Source: CAZAQV01 sp964487255 (GTDB taxonomy: Bacteria > Myxococcota_A > Polyangia > Polyangiales > CAZAQV01). From it: a stretch of 64,000 nt of DNA. Within the stretch, counting starts at the first letter, position 1. Each line of letters opens with the position of its first letter. Positions 51,155 through 59,450 of the stretch are shown here, one piece after another. The position numbers and the translations under genes are program-made. The notes beneath the pieces were generated by a model. It was not told the DNA's origin, made no database searches, and saw only the letters and a program-made list of their open reading frames with translations. The stretch spans positions 1 to 64,000 of the forward strand of contig CAZAQV010000020.1 of assembly GCA_964487255.1 (NCBI GenBank). The letters run 5' to 3'.

Positions 51155-51637
51155 TTACCAGCCTTCGTTTTCGTCGGGAATATCCCCCTCAAGCAAGGCG
51201 ATATCCGCTTGATCGCGAAGCGCCTTGCTCCTCCGACGTCGTGGATCCGCTGCCGCACGTCGCTTCATGGCGATCAAGTCGTTTTTGGTGACCAAGGGGA
51301 ACATTGTTGAACCAGAGGTAACGGTCTCAGCCCGTTCGATCATCGGATCGAACGCCGCATCGACCGCGAGCTGAGTCGGCTCTCCTGATCGATGCTTGAA
51401 ATTGATGCTATGAGGAAAGCTCCCGGTGTGCACAAAACCGTGCTCTGTCATGGCTTTGACCAGTTCATCCAGGCTGCACTTTGAGTGAACGGCAAAATCG
51501 ACGTCGAGTGTCGCGCGAGGTATGCCCGAGTGGATTCCCACGGCCAAGCCTCCGATCAAAGCGTGCGGTGCGCGAACACTATTGAGTGCCGCAACAGCAT
51601 CGGTGATAGCTTGGACCTTGTCCGGAAGTTGGCTCAT
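51155..51637 (-). CDS. nucleotidyltransferase-fold protein (AbiEii/MNT-like)
   Basis: 160 aa from ATG 51637 (MSQLPDKVQAITDAVAALN); ATG 51703 with AAGG before it would add 22 residues and is equally possible. The polymerase-beta-like core is ALIGGLAVGIHSGIPRATLDVDFAV (GG, then DxD) with a second acid in LAVDAAFDPMIERA. Such proteins are found as antiphage or toxin-antitoxin nucleotidyltransferases, or as orphan genes. No partner gene is adjacent, so a toxin role is only a possibility. Confidence 0.75.
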   Translation of the reverse strand: MSQLPDKVQAITDAVAALNSVRAPHALIGGLAVGIHSGIPRATLDVDFAVHSKCSLDELVKAMTEHGFVHTGSFPHSINFKHRSGEPTQLAVDAAFDPMIERAETVTSGSTMFPLVTKNDLIAMKRRAAADPRRRRSKALRDQADIALLEGDIPDENEGW

Positions 51638-51730
51638 GGCGGAACTCGCTCGCAATGCGTGGCCGCGCTGCGAAACAAAATTGATCTGATCCACAAGGGC
51701 CATACGCCTTAGTATAGCATGCGAATGTAT

Positions 51731-51762
51731 AAAAAAGGCCGAGGTGCGGGCACACCTCGGCC
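51731..51762 (-). terminator. intrinsic terminator after ftsZ
   Basis: On the minus strand GGCCGAGGTG, a 6-base loop, CACCTCGGCC and then TTTTTT: a perfect 10-bp stem with a T-tract, 37 bases after the ftsZ stop. It closes the murF-to-ftsZ transcript. Confidence 0.95.
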
Positions 51763-51798
51763 GAGAGACCATTCTCAATTAAGGGGAGTCGTGAACGC

Positions 51799-53004
51799 CT
51801 AATCCCGCGCCTGGCGGCGAAGGTAAGCTGGGATATCAAGAACGGCCTCGTCATGCAGCGCGCTCGGGCCGAATGCACGAGTGCGGGGTTGCTGCGCAGG
51901 GGCTACCGGTCTCTGCGCGGCGGGAGCTACTTCGCTGGGGCGGGTCACACGCTCGGGAGCGTGGGCGGTCACACCCTTGGGGGCTGCCGGGTATGCGGCG
52001 CGACGTTGGGCGGACAGTCGCGGCTGGGCACTTTGCTCGGCGCGGTCAAAACCGGTGGCGATGACAGTGACTTTGACCTCTTCCGTGACTTCAGGATCGG
52101 TCACCAAACCAAAGATAATATTGGCATCTTGGTGCGCGGCTTCGCGGATCATCGAAGCGGCCGCGTTGATTTCCTTGAGGCGAATATCCGGCCCCGCAGT
52201 GAAGTTGATCAAGATGCCGGTCGCGCCGTCGACATTGACGTCCTCGAGCAGCGGCGAGTTGATGGCCATGCTTGCCGCTTCGACCGCACGCGCCTCGCCA
52301 CGACCGTAACCCGTGCCCATGAGCGCACGCCCCGTCTCGCTCATGATGGTCTTGACGTCAGCGAAGTCGACATTGATCATGCCCGCGTTGATGATGAGGT
52401 CGGAGATGCCGCGCACGGCTTGCACGAGCACATCGTCCGCGCGTTGAAAGGCCTCAAGCAAAGACAGGTCATCGTTGTCGAGGTTGAGCAGTTTCTCGTT
52501 CGGAATCGTGATGATGGTATCGACGGCCGTGATCAGGTCCTCGATGCCATGGTCCGCGTTTTTCATGCGACGCGACCCTTCAAAACCGAAGGGCTTGGTC
52601 ACGACACCGACGGTCAGCGCGCCCATGTCTTTTGCAACCTGCGAGATAACCGGCGCTGCGCCCGTCCCGGTACCGCCACCCATGCCAGCCGTCACAAACA
52701 CCATGTCCGCGCCCTGAAGGCACTCGCTCAAGCGCTGCATGTCCTCAAGCGCCGCCTTGCGACCCATCTCGGGTGTGCCGCCTGCGCCAAGACCACGTGT
52801 CAGCTGCGGTCCAAGCTGAATCTTGGTACCCGCAAGACTCGTCTCGAGCGCTTGCGCGTCCGTGTTGGCGGCGATGAACTCGACGCCTTCAAGGCCGCTC
52901 GCGATCATCGTGTTGAGCGCGTTGCCGCCCCCCCCGCCGACGCCGACGACTTTGATGTTGGCCTGGAGTTCAGGCGCGTCTGCAAACTCAAATGAAATGC
53001 CCAT
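51799..53004 (-). CDS. ftsZ: cell division protein FtsZ
   Basis: 401 aa tubulin-like GTPase that forms the Z ring. GTP-binding GMGGGTGTGAAP, the N-terminal VVGVGGGGGNALNTMI, the T7-loop NVDFADVKTIM and a Pro/Ala-rich linker (about 320-385) ending in the conserved C-terminal peptide VLDIPAYLRRQ, which binds FtsA. Last gene of the cluster, 129 bases after ftsA; no strong promoter is seen in that gap. Confidence 0.99.
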   Translation of the reverse strand: MGISFEFADAPELQANIKVVGVGGGGGNALNTMIASGLEGVEFIAANTDAQALETSLAGTKIQLGPQLTRGLGAGGTPEMGRKAALEDMQRLSECLQGADMVFVTAGMGGGTGTGAAPVISQVAKDMGALTVGVVTKPFGFEGSRRMKNADHGIEDLITAVDTIITIPNEKLLNLDNDDLSLLEAFQRADDVLVQAVRGISDLIINAGMINVDFADVKTIMSETGRALMGTGYGRGEARAVEAASMAINSPLLEDVNVDGATGILINFTAGPDIRLKEINAAASMIREAAHQDANIIFGLVTDPEVTEEVKVTVIATGFDRAEQSAQPRLSAQRRAAYPAAPKGVTAHAPERVTRPSEVAPAAQRPVAPAQQPRTRAFGPSALHDEAVLDIPAYLRRQARD

Positions 53005-53133
53005 TGTTATTTTTCCTTCCCAGCGGAGTTCCTGAATCGAGGAACTCTCTCTCTTGCGTTCACGTTGTTGTCTTTGAAACTCGCCTCACACATGCCGACT
53101 CCCGGTGCGTGCGAAGCGAGGCGGACCCTGACC

Positions 53134-54369
53134 TCAGAAGACCTCCCGAAGCCATTGTCCAAACCGGCTGCCCATCGCGCGTTGACTTTGAGCATCCGAG
53201 AAATTTTCGTGCGGTGTGCGGCGAACCTCTCGCAGTCGCGCAGCGCCGTACTTCACCAGACCGACGCCCGTGGCGTACATGGGGCTGCGCACAACATCGA
53301 GTAGGCCGCCGATGCCCGTCGGCGCCGCGCGCCTTACCGGTAGTTCGAGCAGCTCTTCGCCGTACTCGGGCATGCCATCGAGCAGCGTCGTTCCGCCCGT
53401 GATGACCACCCCGGCGGCGAGGATGTCTGCGTACCCGGTCTCGTGAATCACGTGGCGAACAGCGGCGAAGATTTCCTCGGCGCGCGGCTCGACGATGTCG
53501 CAAAGCATGCGACGCTCGAGGGTTCGTGGTTGACGCCCACCTACCGAAGGAACATCAATCATCTCGTCGGGATCGACGAGTTTCGAAGACGCGCATCCAT
53601 ATTTGATCTTGATTCGCTCGGCCTCGGCCATCGGCGTTCGCAGGCCACTGGCAATGTCATTGGTGAAGTTGATGCCGCCCATCGGAATCACACTGGTATG
53701 AACGACCGCACCATCGAGGTAGAGGATCAAGTCCGTGGTTCCACCCCCGATGTCGACAAGCGCGACGCCGATCTCTTTTTCGTCTGCCGAAAGCACCGCA
53801 TGTGCGCTCGCCAAAGGCTGCAGCACAACCTCGGCGACGTCGAGATTGCAACGCTCCGCACACTTGATAATGTTGTGGATACTGGGGCTCGATGCGGTCA
53901 CGACGTGTGCCCGCGCTTGGAGGCGCACACCGCTCATGCCGATGGGCTCCTTGATGCCATCTTGCTCGTCGACGATAAACTCCTGAGGAAGGACGTGGAT
54001 GACTTCACGGTCACCGGGAAGCGGAATCGCTTTCGCCTGCTCAAGCACGCGCTGAACATCTTCGGCTGTCACCTCCCGCGAGCTGATCGCGGCGACCCCG
54101 TCTTGGTTCATCGACTTAACGTGGCTGCCCGCAATCCCCGCAAACACCGTACCGATCTCCACGCCTGCCATGTTCTCGGCTTGCTCGATGGCACCGCGAA
54201 TGGCCTGCACGGTCGATTCGATGTTGACGACGACGCCTTTTCGAAGCCCCTTCGATGGGACGGCACCAATGCCGATGACGTCGATGCCGTCCTCGGTCTG
54301 TTCAGCAACGATTGCGCAGACTTTGGTGGTGCCCAAATCCAGTCCGGCAATGATCTCGCTATCGGCCAT
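53134..54369 (-). CDS. ftsA: cell division protein FtsA
   Basis: 411 aa from ATG 54369 (MADSEIIAGLDLGTTKVCAIV); an in-frame ATG at 54438 would add 23 hydrophobic residues not seen in FtsA. Actin-fold ATP site (GLDLGTTKV, DIGGGTTDLIL, VITGGTTLLDG), 1C domain in between, and a C-terminal amphipathic helix SRFGQWLREVF for membrane tethering of FtsZ. A 398-base gap separates it from the unknown gene upstream. Confidence 0.98.
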   Translation of the reverse strand: MADSEIIAGLDLGTTKVCAIVAEQTEDGIDVIGIGAVPSKGLRKGVVVNIESTVQAIRGAIEQAENMAGVEIGTVFAGIAGSHVKSMNQDGVAAISSREVTAEDVQRVLEQAKAIPLPGDREVIHVLPQEFIVDEQDGIKEPIGMSGVRLQARAHVVTASSPSIHNIIKCAERCNLDVAEVVLQPLASAHAVLSADEKEIGVALVDIGGGTTDLILYLDGAVVHTSVIPMGGINFTNDIASGLRTPMAEAERIKIKYGCASSKLVDPDEMIDVPSVGGRQPRTLERRMLCDIVEPRAEEIFAAVRHVIHETGYADILAAGVVITGGTTLLDGMPEYGEELLELPVRRAAPTGIGGLLDVVRSPMYATGVGLVKYGAARLREVRRTPHENFSDAQSQRAMGSRFGQWLREVF

Positions 54370-54767
54370 AGATCCCGAATACAGAACTGCTCTTCCAACC
54401 AGCAAAAAAAGTGCACACTTTTGTTTGCAAGCGCGCATGTTTTCACCTCAGGTGGTTTCCAGCTTTGCACCACAACCCCTTCCGCATCCTGACGTAATAG
54501 AACTTCGAACTGAAAACAATTAGGGCTGACACGGAAGGTCAGAAACGAAGTCGGTCCGGGTCGGCCATCCCACCCGCCGAGTCGAGGTTTGATACATTGC
54601 TCGCAGACTGGGCCTTGCTCCGCGGAGGCTGACCATGACGAACGTCAACTCGGCCCCGAACTGCCGGCGTTCGTTTCTAGTTTTCGCGCCGGCGCGAATG
54701 TATTCGCTTCGCTTTTCTCGCAGGCCGCCGCAACTTCATTGTTGATGCGCCCAGAGCCTGGTCGGGC
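54370..54767. other. 398-base gap upstream of ftsA
   Basis: No gene supported. Frames in this gap are short or lack ribosome binding sites. The length suggests an internal promoter for ftsA-ftsZ, but I see only weak -35/-10-like pairs (TTGTTT and TATTAC about 14 bases apart) and no clear operator or terminator. Confidence 0.5.
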
Positions 54768-55685
54768 TCATGTCTCGCGAGATAGTTCTTCTGGTGGTGG
54801 AAGACCACCCACGGGCATCGGGGCCTCGTTGGGAGTCTTTCGTGGCCAGTCAAACTGCCTTGTCAGGAAAATGGAACAGCCTTTAGGAGCTTCGGAAGCC
54901 GGTCGAAAACCTGCCAGGTTAACCTCGATCATGTCCGTGGAGCGAAGAATGCAAAGCGGTTCGGGATGCCACTCGGGGACCGGCAGTATGATGGCACCAT
55001 TGTCCGCTACCAGTTCCACCGCCTTTCGCACGTCTTGCGCGCTCACGGGCCGCTGGTCACCAAAATGATAAAGTTCGACAACGTCGAAGGGCCCGGCTTC
55101 AGGGAGATTACGGACCAGCCGAACATTGGTTTCCGATAGATTCGGCGGCAAGCCGTCCGCGACGTGGGTCACGATTGTGACGTGCGCACACGCTTCGACC
55201 CACCAATCTACAGGAACCGGTGTCACCAACAGCGCGCGCTTGGAGGATAGATCATATCCTTTCAGCCAGTGGATAACTGCATAGGGGTAGAATGGCATGA
55301 GTTCTCCGTCCCCGTTTCGGGGTTCGGTAACAAACGACCGCGCAAAACCAAGCCGTTCGTTTAGCACGTGTGCTGCGTAACTGGTTGCCCGCGCGACCCG
55401 CCACAGGCCCGAGTTGCAGTACTCATCATCGGACTCTACTTCGAATACGACCTGCGCTGACTGGAGGACGCACACCATCTCGGCGATCGCGGCTTCGTCA
55501 AGTTCAAATCCGTGCTCCTGGAGATACGAGGAAGCCTGGGCGCACGTTCTCGGACTTGAAAAAGCGGCGAGAAGCAATGCCTCCGCCCCCTTCAGCTCGA
55601 TATCCTGTTCCCTTCCGGCCGCGATAATCGCACCCTCTATACAACGAAAGTCCACGGTGGGCGCGATCACATACCTGAGGCTCAT
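54768..55685 (-). CDS. unknown protein inserted in the dcw cluster; wHTH-like N-terminus and Rossmann-like C-terminus
   Basis: 305 aa, not recognised. Residues about 10-85 (APTVDFRCIEGAIIAA, LKGAEALLLAAFSSPRTCAQASSYLQ, DEAAIAEMVCVLQSAQVVFEVE) look like a small winged-helix unit of the PqqD or SagB-N-terminal sort. Residues about 150-260 alternate strand and helix (RALLVTPVPVDWW, HVTIVTHVADGLP, GPFDVVELYHFGD, ADNGAIILPVPEW), as in class I methyltransferase or Rossmann folds, but no SAM-binding GxGxG is seen. There is no signal or membrane segment. Placed between ftsQ and ftsA on the same strand with 96 bases to ftsQ. Base composition is slightly lower in GC than its neighbours, hinting at insertion. 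Confidence 0.8.
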   Translation of the reverse strand: MSLRYVIAPTVDFRCIEGAIIAAGREQDIELKGAEALLLAAFSSPRTCAQASSYLQEHGFELDEAAIAEMVCVLQSAQVVFEVESDDEYCNSGLWRVARATSYAAHVLNERLGFARSFVTEPRNGDGELMPFYPYAVIHWLKGYDLSSKRALLVTPVPVDWWVEACAHVTIVTHVADGLPPNLSETNVRLVRNLPEAGPFDVVELYHFGDQRPVSAQDVRKAVELVADNGAIILPVPEWHPEPLCILRSTDMIEVNLAGFRPASEAPKGCSIFLTRQFDWPRKTPNEAPMPVGGLPPPEELSRET

Positions 55686-55781
55686 CGCTGAAGACTACGA
55701 GGCCCATCCTAATTTGTCACGCCCGCCAACCGGCCCGCAAGAAGGCGAGCCCCGCCTCGAAAATGCCTCCGTTCGTATCGC

Positions 55782-56696
55782 TCAACGATACCGCACGGTG
55801 ATGCGTTGGCCGCGACCCGTACGGCGCTCGGCCGCGCCGGGTTCGTGCACGAATACCTGGGCGAGGGCTTTTCGCTCCGCTTGCATGTCGTCGAGCACGC
55901 GACGCAAATCGCGCAGGCCGCCGAGCGGCAGGCCATCGCTGAGTAGAATCTCCATCGCAGGTTCGCCCACCACGAGGCGAATGCCGCCATCGGCAGCGAA
56001 ATGGATTTCACCGATCGGCTCTTGTTTCCAAAGCCCCGCCGCACGGTAGGTCGAAAAGAGCAGCTCGACCTGCTGCGCAAGTTCTGCGCCGTGGTTCGGC
56101 TCCGCGCGCAGTCGCTTTTCGTCGACGCCGGTCAGCACGGTCAGGTCTGAGGGGTCTCCCAACTCGTGAACCTTAAAGGGCACCCCACGGGTCGAGAAGA
56201 GGTACGGCGCGTCCAGCAAGATCAACGCCAGCGGACTGTGTTCGCTCACCTCGATATGGAGGGCGTCGGGTAGGTCCCGCCGCACACGCGCGCTGGCAAC
56301 CCAGGGGTGCTCAACGAGCCGCTCCTCGATTTGCTCGCTCGAACGGTCGAAGATGTTGCTCTTGCGATGAAGCTCGGCCCAACGAAGCAGCGTGTCTCGT
56401 TCGACCCGCGAGTTTCCGCGAAGGTCGACCTTGCGAAGCGTGAATGTCTCGGATGTGCGGGCGTGCTTATCCAGCAACTGATAGCCCCAGTAGAGCCCGG
56501 CCAGAACCCCGAGCACGAATGCCCAGCGTAGCCCGACAAAAAAAGCCCCCCGCAGGCGCCCAGCAAGGCGCCGACAACGCTCAGAAAAGACGCGAAAACG
56601 CGCGCGCAGCGGAACTTTCGTCGAGACCTCGACCGCCTCGCTTTGCGTTAGCGCTTCCTTTTTGCGCCTTCGATTGGGTCGCCTGGCGTTAGCCAC
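55782..56696 (-). CDS. ftsQ: cell division protein FtsQ
   Basis: 304 aa from GTG 56696 (VANARRPNRRRKKEALTQ), overlapping murC by 8 bases; an in-frame ATG at 56747 lies inside murC. A basic cytoplasmic tail of about 55 residues, one membrane helix (FVLGVLAGLYWGYQLL), then a POTRA domain (RKVDLRGNSRVERDTLLRWAEL, LVEHPWVASARVRRDLPDALHIEVSEH) and the FtsQ beta-domain. It links cytosolic and periplasmic divisome parts. The cytoplasmic tail is long for the family. Confidence 0.95.
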   Translation of the reverse strand: MANARRPNRRRKKEALTQSEAVEVSTKVPLRARFRVFSERCRRLAGRLRGAFFVGLRWAFVLGVLAGLYWGYQLLDKHARTSETFTLRKVDLRGNSRVERDTLLRWAELHRKSNIFDRSSEQIEERLVEHPWVASARVRRDLPDALHIEVSEHSPLALILLDAPYLFSTRGVPFKVHELGDPSDLTVLTGVDEKRLRAEPNHGAELAQQVELLFSTYRAAGLWKQEPIGEIHFAADGGIRLVVGEPAMEILLSDGLPLGGLRDLRRVLDDMQAERKALAQVFVHEPGAAERRTGRGQRITVRYR

Positions 56697-58086
56697 CCTC
56701 ACCCGCCTCCGAACGAGCCTGCAGCATCTGCAAGATACGAGGCGCAAGCGAAGTGATGCTGCCCGCGCCGAGCGTGATCACGATGTCCCCGGGCTGTGCT
56801 TCAGATTCGATGGTGCGAAGCGCACCGTCGAGGTCCGCCACGTGCGAGACCGCGCGATGTCCGTGCGCACGAATTGAAGCCACCAGCGACTCGGAGTTTG
56901 CGCCCTCGATCGGAGCCTCGCCGGCGGCATAGACGTCGGTCACCAAAACACGGTCCGCGCGGTTGAACGCACGCGTCAAGTCTTCGAAAAGGTGGTGGGT
57001 TCGCGAGTAGCGGTGCGGCTGAAACACGACGAAAAGCCGCCGACCGTACGCGCGCTGCGCTGCCTCAAGCGTCACCTTGATCTCGGCCGGGTGATGCCCG
57101 TAATCGTCCACGACCGTCACTTCGCCCGCTTCACCGAGCACCGTAAAGCGCCGCTGAACGCCCGTGAAACCGTCGAGCGCGGCGCGTACTTTGTCGAGCG
57201 GCACCTGAAGTTCATCGGCCACCGCAATCGTTGCAAGGGCATTGAGCACGTTGTGGATGCCCGGCATGCGCACCGAAAAACGACCGAGCGACTCGCCTCT
57301 TCGCACCACCTCGAACGACGCCGAGAGGCCCTCCATGCGTGGCTCGCGAGCGCGGTAGTCCGCCTGCGCACTTTGCCCGTAGGTCGCGACGCGCTTCTCG
57401 ATACGTGGAAGAATGGCTTGGACGTTGGGGTGGTCCATGCACGCAACGACCAACCCGAAAAATGGAACGCGGTTGGAAAAGCGGACGAACGCGTCTTGCA
57501 CGGCCGCGAGGTCCCCGTAGTAGTCGAGGTGCTCAGGGTCGATGTTGGTGATGACGGCAATCGCTGGGATCAGGTGGATAAAAGAGCCATCGGACTCGTC
57601 TGCTTCGGCCACCATCAGGTTGCCGCGCCCGAACGCACCGCCACTGCCGAGCGAGTTGAGCTTACCACCGATGACGACCGTCGGGTCCAGCCCCGAGTCA
57701 CGCAAGACCGTCGCCACCAAAGACGTGGTCGTGGTCTTGCCGTGCGAACCAGCAATGGCGATGCCGTCCTTGATGCGCATCAACTCGCCCAGCATTTCCG
57801 CTCTTGGAATCACAGGGATATTAAGCTGTCGCGCGCGCACGAGTTCGACGTTGCTCGGGGGAACAGCGGACGAAAACACGACCACATCCGCTCCCTCTAC
57901 GTGCGTTTCATGGTGACCCACGAAGATTTTTGCGCCTTTTTGCTCGAGGCGTTGGCAGTAGTCGTTGCTGCGCATGTCCGAACCGCGGACATCGAAACCA
58001 TGGTCGATAAGAACCTCTGCGATTCCGCTCATACCAACGCCACCAATGCCGACGAAATGAATCGCCCGTATCCGTCCTCGAAACAC
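56689..58086 (-). CDS. murC: UDP-N-acetylmuramate-L-alanine ligase MurC
   Basis: 465 aa. It adds L-Ala to UDP-MurNAc. The N-terminal domain has VGIGGVGMSGIAEVLIDHG, the ATP site AGSHGKTTTTSLVA, and motifs EADESDGSF, DPEHLDYYGD, HNVLNALATIAVA and FQPHRYSRT. The stop TAA lies inside the ftsQ start region (8-base overlap). No murB or ddl gene separates it from ftsQ, unlike the E. coli order. Confidence 0.98.
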   Translation of the reverse strand: MFRGRIRAIHFVGIGGVGMSGIAEVLIDHGFDVRGSDMRSNDYCQRLEQKGAKIFVGHHETHVEGADVVVFSSAVPPSNVELVRARQLNIPVIPRAEMLGELMRIKDGIAIAGSHGKTTTTSLVATVLRDSGLDPTVVIGGKLNSLGSGGAFGRGNLMVAEADESDGSFIHLIPAIAVITNIDPEHLDYYGDLAAVQDAFVRFSNRVPFFGLVVACMDHPNVQAILPRIEKRVATYGQSAQADYRAREPRMEGLSASFEVVRRGESLGRFSVRMPGIHNVLNALATIAVADELQVPLDKVRAALDGFTGVQRRFTVLGEAGEVTVVDDYGHHPAEIKVTLEAAQRAYGRRLFVVFQPHRYSRTHHLFEDLTRAFNRADRVLVTDVYAAGEAPIEGANSESLVASIRAHGHRAVSHVADLDGALRTIESEAQPGDIVITLGAGSITSLAPRILQMLQARSEAGEGG

Positions 58087-58102
58087 TGTCTGCTCTTGCC
58101 TT

Positions 58103-59434
58103 CTAGTCGTTCGTTACGAAAGGAACGACCGGCTCGTCGGACAGGCGTTCTGCACGACGAGCAGCCGTTCCTCCGTTGGAAGGAATATACGGCCGTCGGC
58201 GTCCGAACACATTATTTTCTGCACCTCGCAGCCCCGCTGCGGAGCGACTTGGTGGCAACGACTTGAAGGCACCCCCTGAATCATCGCGCCCCGAGTTCCG
58301 TGTTCCACGGGTTCGGCGACGCGTATTGGGACCCGCACCCCAGCCCAACCATGCGCTAAGGTCATCGACGATCGTCGCCGCGGCATCGGGCTTACCAAAG
58401 CGTCGGGCACTTGCGGACATGGCGCGTCTTCGCGCATCGTCATTCCACAGCGTGCGCACCACCTGCACGGCTTCGTCGGAATGCAGCTCCGCCTCGGCCA
58501 GCTGAACGGCCGCCCCGGCGCGCGCGAGTGCGAGTGCATTTTTGCTCTGGTGATCATCGGCCGCGTGCGGAAACGGAACCAGCACCGACGGGCATCCGAG
58601 CGCGCAGAGTTCGGCTACGGTACTCGCTCCAGCGCGTGCGATCACGAGCTCGGAACGCTCGTAATATTCTGCGATATTATCAATGAATTCAACAACTTCT
58701 GACTCAATCCCACACTCGTTATAGACAGCTTTGACGCGCGCTACGTCACCGCGTCCAACCTGATGAACGACGCGCACCGGGCGGCTCTGTTGGCCGAGGG
58801 CAGCACCTAAGAGCGCCGGCAAATGTTCGTTGAGCGCGCGGGCGCCTTGCGAGCCACCGAGCACAAGTATCTGACCACGCGCTGGCCGAAGGGCTTCAGG
58901 GTCCATGTCGCGCGCGTGCGCAACATCGACGAGCGCACGTCGGATGGGGTTGCCGCTGACGACCACGTGATCGGAAGCCACCGAAAACGTTTCTTCGAAA
59001 CTTGCGTAGGCGCGACCCACGTGCCGAACGAGGACACGGTTGGTCAACCCAGGAACTGCGTTCTGTTCCATGAGTGCGGTCGGAACACGCATCGTCAGCG
59101 CGGCCGCCAAGATGGGTCCCGACGCGTAGCCCCCGACGCCGAGCACCAGGTCGGGACGCAGCTCGCGCAGGAGTTGAACCGCCTCGATACCCGAGGATGG
59201 CAGACGCCCGAGGTTGCGAATCAGCTCCCACGGTCCGCGCCCTTTGAGTGGGCGAACCTCGACACAACGGAGCGTCTCTCCGAGTTTGGGCAACACGCGC
59301 GCCTCAATGCCACGTTCGGTACCTACAAAAGTGACCTCGGGTGCAAGCCCCTGGCGACGCATCTCCTCCACCACCGCAATACCCGGAAACAAATGGCCTC
59401 CGGTTCCACCACCAGCCACGACTACGCGAACCAT
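58103..59434 (-). CDS. murG: MurG glycosyltransferase with C-terminal extension
   Basis: 443 aa. It transfers GlcNAc to lipid I to form lipid II on the inner membrane. N-terminal GGGTGGHLFPGIAVVEEM, GVGGYASGP, ALMEQNAVPGLTNRV, and the donor site GGSQGARALNEHLPAL with ELVIARAGASTVAEL and LVPFPHAADDHQ. The family length is about 360; the last 80 residues (from about 360, RRRTRGTRNSGRDDSGG, FGRRRPYIPSNGG) are basic, low-complexity and unlike MurG. The tail may be disordered or the result of a shifted stop. Confidence 0.96.
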   Translation of the reverse strand: MVRVVVAGGGTGGHLFPGIAVVEEMRRQGLAPEVTFVGTERGIEARVLPKLGETLRCVEVRPLKGRGPWELIRNLGRLPSSGIEAVQLLRELRPDLVLGVGGYASGPILAAALTMRVPTALMEQNAVPGLTNRVLVRHVGRAYASFEETFSVASDHVVVSGNPIRRALVDVAHARDMDPEALRPARGQILVLGGSQGARALNEHLPALLGAALGQQSRPVRVVHQVGRGDVARVKAVYNECGIESEVVEFIDNIAEYYERSELVIARAGASTVAELCALGCPSVLVPFPHAADDHQSKNALALARAGAAVQLAEAELHSDEAVQVVRTLWNDDARRRAMSASARRFGKPDAAATIVDDLSAWLGWGAGPNTRRRTRGTRNSGRDDSGGAFKSLPPSRSAAGLRGAENNVFGRRRPYIPSNGGTAARRAERLSDEPVVPFVTND

Positions 59435-59450
59435 CGGTCGCTCCTCTCCA

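Noticed and set aside
51853..52995. 380-codon frame antisense to ftsZ
   Set aside because: Exact mirror of the FtsZ coding region; produced by GC-rich codon use on the other strand.
53443..54492. 349-codon frame antisense to ftsA
   Set aside because: Antisense shadow; FtsA on the minus strand is unambiguous.
56992..58266. 424-codon frame antisense to murC
   Set aside because: Antisense shadow of the conserved MurC sequence; no own homology or ribosome binding site.
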